This document shows positions 14,714 through 16,128 of a DNA stretch of 16,128 bases, in pieces. Source of the stretch: Bdellovibrionales bacterium (GTDB lineage: Bacteria > Bdellovibrionota_G > JALEGL01 > JAGRAY01); assembly GCA_020434375.1 (NCBI GenBank), contig JAGRAY010000022.1:1-16128 (forward strand), in the 5' to 3' direction. A program made the translations under genes and the position numbers. The notes under the pieces are model-generated. The model did not search any database. It was not told the origin of the DNA and saw nothing but the letters and a program-made list of their open reading frames with translations. The number at the start of each line of letters is the position of its first letter. The first letter of the stretch is position 1.

Positions 14714-16099
14714 CTATTGTTTTGGTTTGGCACGAACGATGGTTCTTTTTGATGTCTGCAAATACGTTTTAGCAGCTTCAATAACATTATTAGGGGTTAC
14801 CTTTCTTAAAAGCTCAACCTCCATGAATACTTTTTTAAAGTCTTTAGCAGCCGTTTCATAAAAACCAAGATTCTGTGCTTTTTCATCGGCTGTGCCAAAA
14901 GATGCCCAAAAGCTAGTTTCAACTCTATTGACTGCGCGTTCCAATTCCTCTTGGGTGACTTTTTCAACTTTGAGTTTTTCGATCTCTTCGTCGATAATCG
15001 TCAAAGCTTTGTCGGCCGCGATACCGTCGTTCATTGAAACCTGAATCGTATAAAGACCAGGATCTTTCGTATGATCTAGGCTACCAGAAGCCTCTGATGC
15101 CATGGACGAATCTGCAACTAATTTTCTATAAAGCCTGGAACTATGTCCGTCAAAAAGTATTCCATTAATAACTGACATCACGTTAAACGATGGATTCAAA
15201 AGATCAGGAACTTTGTAACCGATCAGTATTTTCTCTTCTGGAATGGTTAATTCTAAGGTCACTAAGCGTTCTTTTTCTTGAGAAGGTTCACTTGGAATAT
15301 CCTCTGCGGGAACAACTGAAGAAGGAATGTGACTATAGGATTTGTTGATTGCCGAAAGAACGTCTTGTGTCATGACGTCTCCAACGACCACGATGGTCGC
15401 ATTGTTAGGTGCATAGTAGGTTTTGTAAAAAGTGATACAATCTTGGACAGAAATAGACTGAATATCTTTCATCCATCCAATAATAGGCCAGTGATACGGG
15501 TGAACCGTAAACGCATTCTTATAAAGAGCTTCTTGCATTTGGCCATCGGGAGAATTATCTACACGGAATCTTCGTTCGTTTGCAACAACTTCTCTTTCGG
15601 CATTAATTTGTTTTTCACTAAGAATCATGTTTGCCATGCGATCGGCTTCAAGAGGCGGGATGAGTGAAAAAGCCTCTTTGGGTACTGACTCTCTGTAAAA
15701 TGTCCAGTCAAGGTAGGTTCCTGCATTAATCTTACCACCTTGTTCTTCAAGAATACGATCAAACTCGCCTTCTTTTGTGTTTTTTGTTTCTTTGAACATA
15801 AGATGTTCAAAAAGGTGAGCGATTCCAGTGATGCCATCTCTCTCATTACGAGAACCAACGTTAAACCAAGTATGATACGCAAAGACTGGCGCAGAATGAT
15901 CTTCTAAAATAATAACCTTGAGTCCATTTTGGAGTCGAAATTTCTCTATAGTCATTTGATCGCTGAGTTTGTACTCATCGACCTTAAATACGCCAGAGTG
16001 TTGAGTAGATACGTCTTTCATTTTTTGAGCCCTCCAAGTCTTTGATGCACAAGATACCGCCAACGCTAGTACAAATATTAAACGCCATGCTTTCACCAA
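14714..16099 (-). CDS. M16 zinc peptidase, catalytic subunit, lipoprotein
   Basis: The protein has 461 residues. The N-terminus has a hydrophobic stretch ending in LAVSC, a plausible lipobox with Cys17 as the lipidated residue, so it is probably anchored in an envelope membrane facing the periplasm. The zinc motif H95-L-F-E98-H99 is followed by the third ligand Glu175 in VVANERR, 76 residues after the second His, as is usual in M16. The C-terminal region SRLYRKLVADSSMAS lacks the Arg/Tyr pair found in one-chain enzymes; the aligned positions are Val328 and Ser335. The adjacent downstream gene supplies that pair. Substrates of such enzymes are peptides or unfolded proteins. The start is uncertain: TTG at 16099 or GTG at 16096, neither with a Shine-Dalgarno, and the 29 bases upstream to the window edge show no promoter. 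Confidence 0.92.
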   Translation of the reverse strand: MVKAWRLIFVLALAVSCASKTWRAQKMKDVSTQHSGVFKVDEYKLSDQMTIEKFRLQNGLKVIILEDHSAPVFAYHTWFNVGSRNERDGITGIAHLFEHLMFKETKNTKEGEFDRILEEQGGKINAGTYLDWTFYRESVPKEAFSLIPPLEADRMANMILSEKQINAEREVVANERRFRVDNSPDGQMQEALYKNAFTVHPYHWPIIGWMKDIQSISVQDCITFYKTYYAPNNATIVVVGDVMTQDVLSAINKSYSHIPSSVVPAEDIPSEPSQEKERLVTLELTIPEEKILIGYKVPDLLNPSFNVMSVINGILFDGHSSRLYRKLVADSSMASEASGSLDHTKDPGLYTIQVSMNDGIAADKALTIIDEEIEKLKVEKVTQEELERAVNRVETSFWASFGTADEKAQNLGFYETAAKDFKKVFMEVELLRKVTPNNVIEAAKTYLQTSKRTIVRAKPKQ

Positions 16100-16128
16100 T
16101 GTTGGAGTCTAGCAGGAGAATCTTTGTT

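Overview
The window comes from a moderately AT-rich Gram-negative bacterium. The gene mix suggests the Bdellovibrionota or a related group formerly placed in the deltaproteobacteria: Sec and lipobox-bearing lipoproteins, PATAN/DUF4388 and TPR scaffold proteins, a TPR plus cyclic-nucleotide-binding protein, paired M16 peptidases, biosynthetic SpeA and methylmalonyl-CoA epimerase. This placement is inferred from gene content only; the window holds no rRNA or other phylogenetic marker. I see no tRNA, rRNA, CRISPR array, phage gene or transposase.

Layout. (1) Positions 1-1419 (-): the N-terminal 473 residues of a TPR protein with a cyclic-nucleotide-binding-like domain; it continues beyond the left edge. 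(2) 1421-2992 (+): a C45-type self-processing Ntn-hydrolase with a TPR tail, divergent from (1) with almost no gap. (3) 2984-4501 (-): a protein built from two copies of a PATAN-containing module, overlapping the end of (2) tail to tail. (4) 4764-11062 (+): four genes joined by 4-base overlaps or a 4-base gap. They encode a 1144-residue lipoprotein that looks like an M30 (hyicolysin-type) metallopeptidase without its zinc site, methylmalonyl-CoA epimerase, a second lipoprotein, and a zinc-ribbon/one-TM/TPR protein. A doubtful 72-codon ORF (4549-4767) may precede them. (5) 11181-13073 (+): speA, with a structured 118-base leader region. (6) 13074-13322: an intergenic patch rich in inverted repeats. 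(7) 13323-16099 (-): two M16 peptidase genes, the upstream one holding the zinc site and the downstream one the Arg/Tyr pair.

How they may fit together. Most products look envelope-associated. Region 4 reads as a small cell-surface operon (two lipoproteins plus a membrane-anchored TPR protein) that has captured a housekeeping metabolic gene. Region 7 reads as a two-subunit periplasmic peptidase. SpeA starts the arginine-to-agmatine route to polyamines. The TPR and PATAN proteins at the left are probably adaptor or signalling proteins with unknown partners.

The items most worth a second look are the zinc-site-less M30-like lipoprotein and its operon, the complementary active-site split in the M16 pair, the TPR-tailed C45 hydrolase, the competing hairpins in the speA leader, and the inverted-repeat element at 13076-13148.
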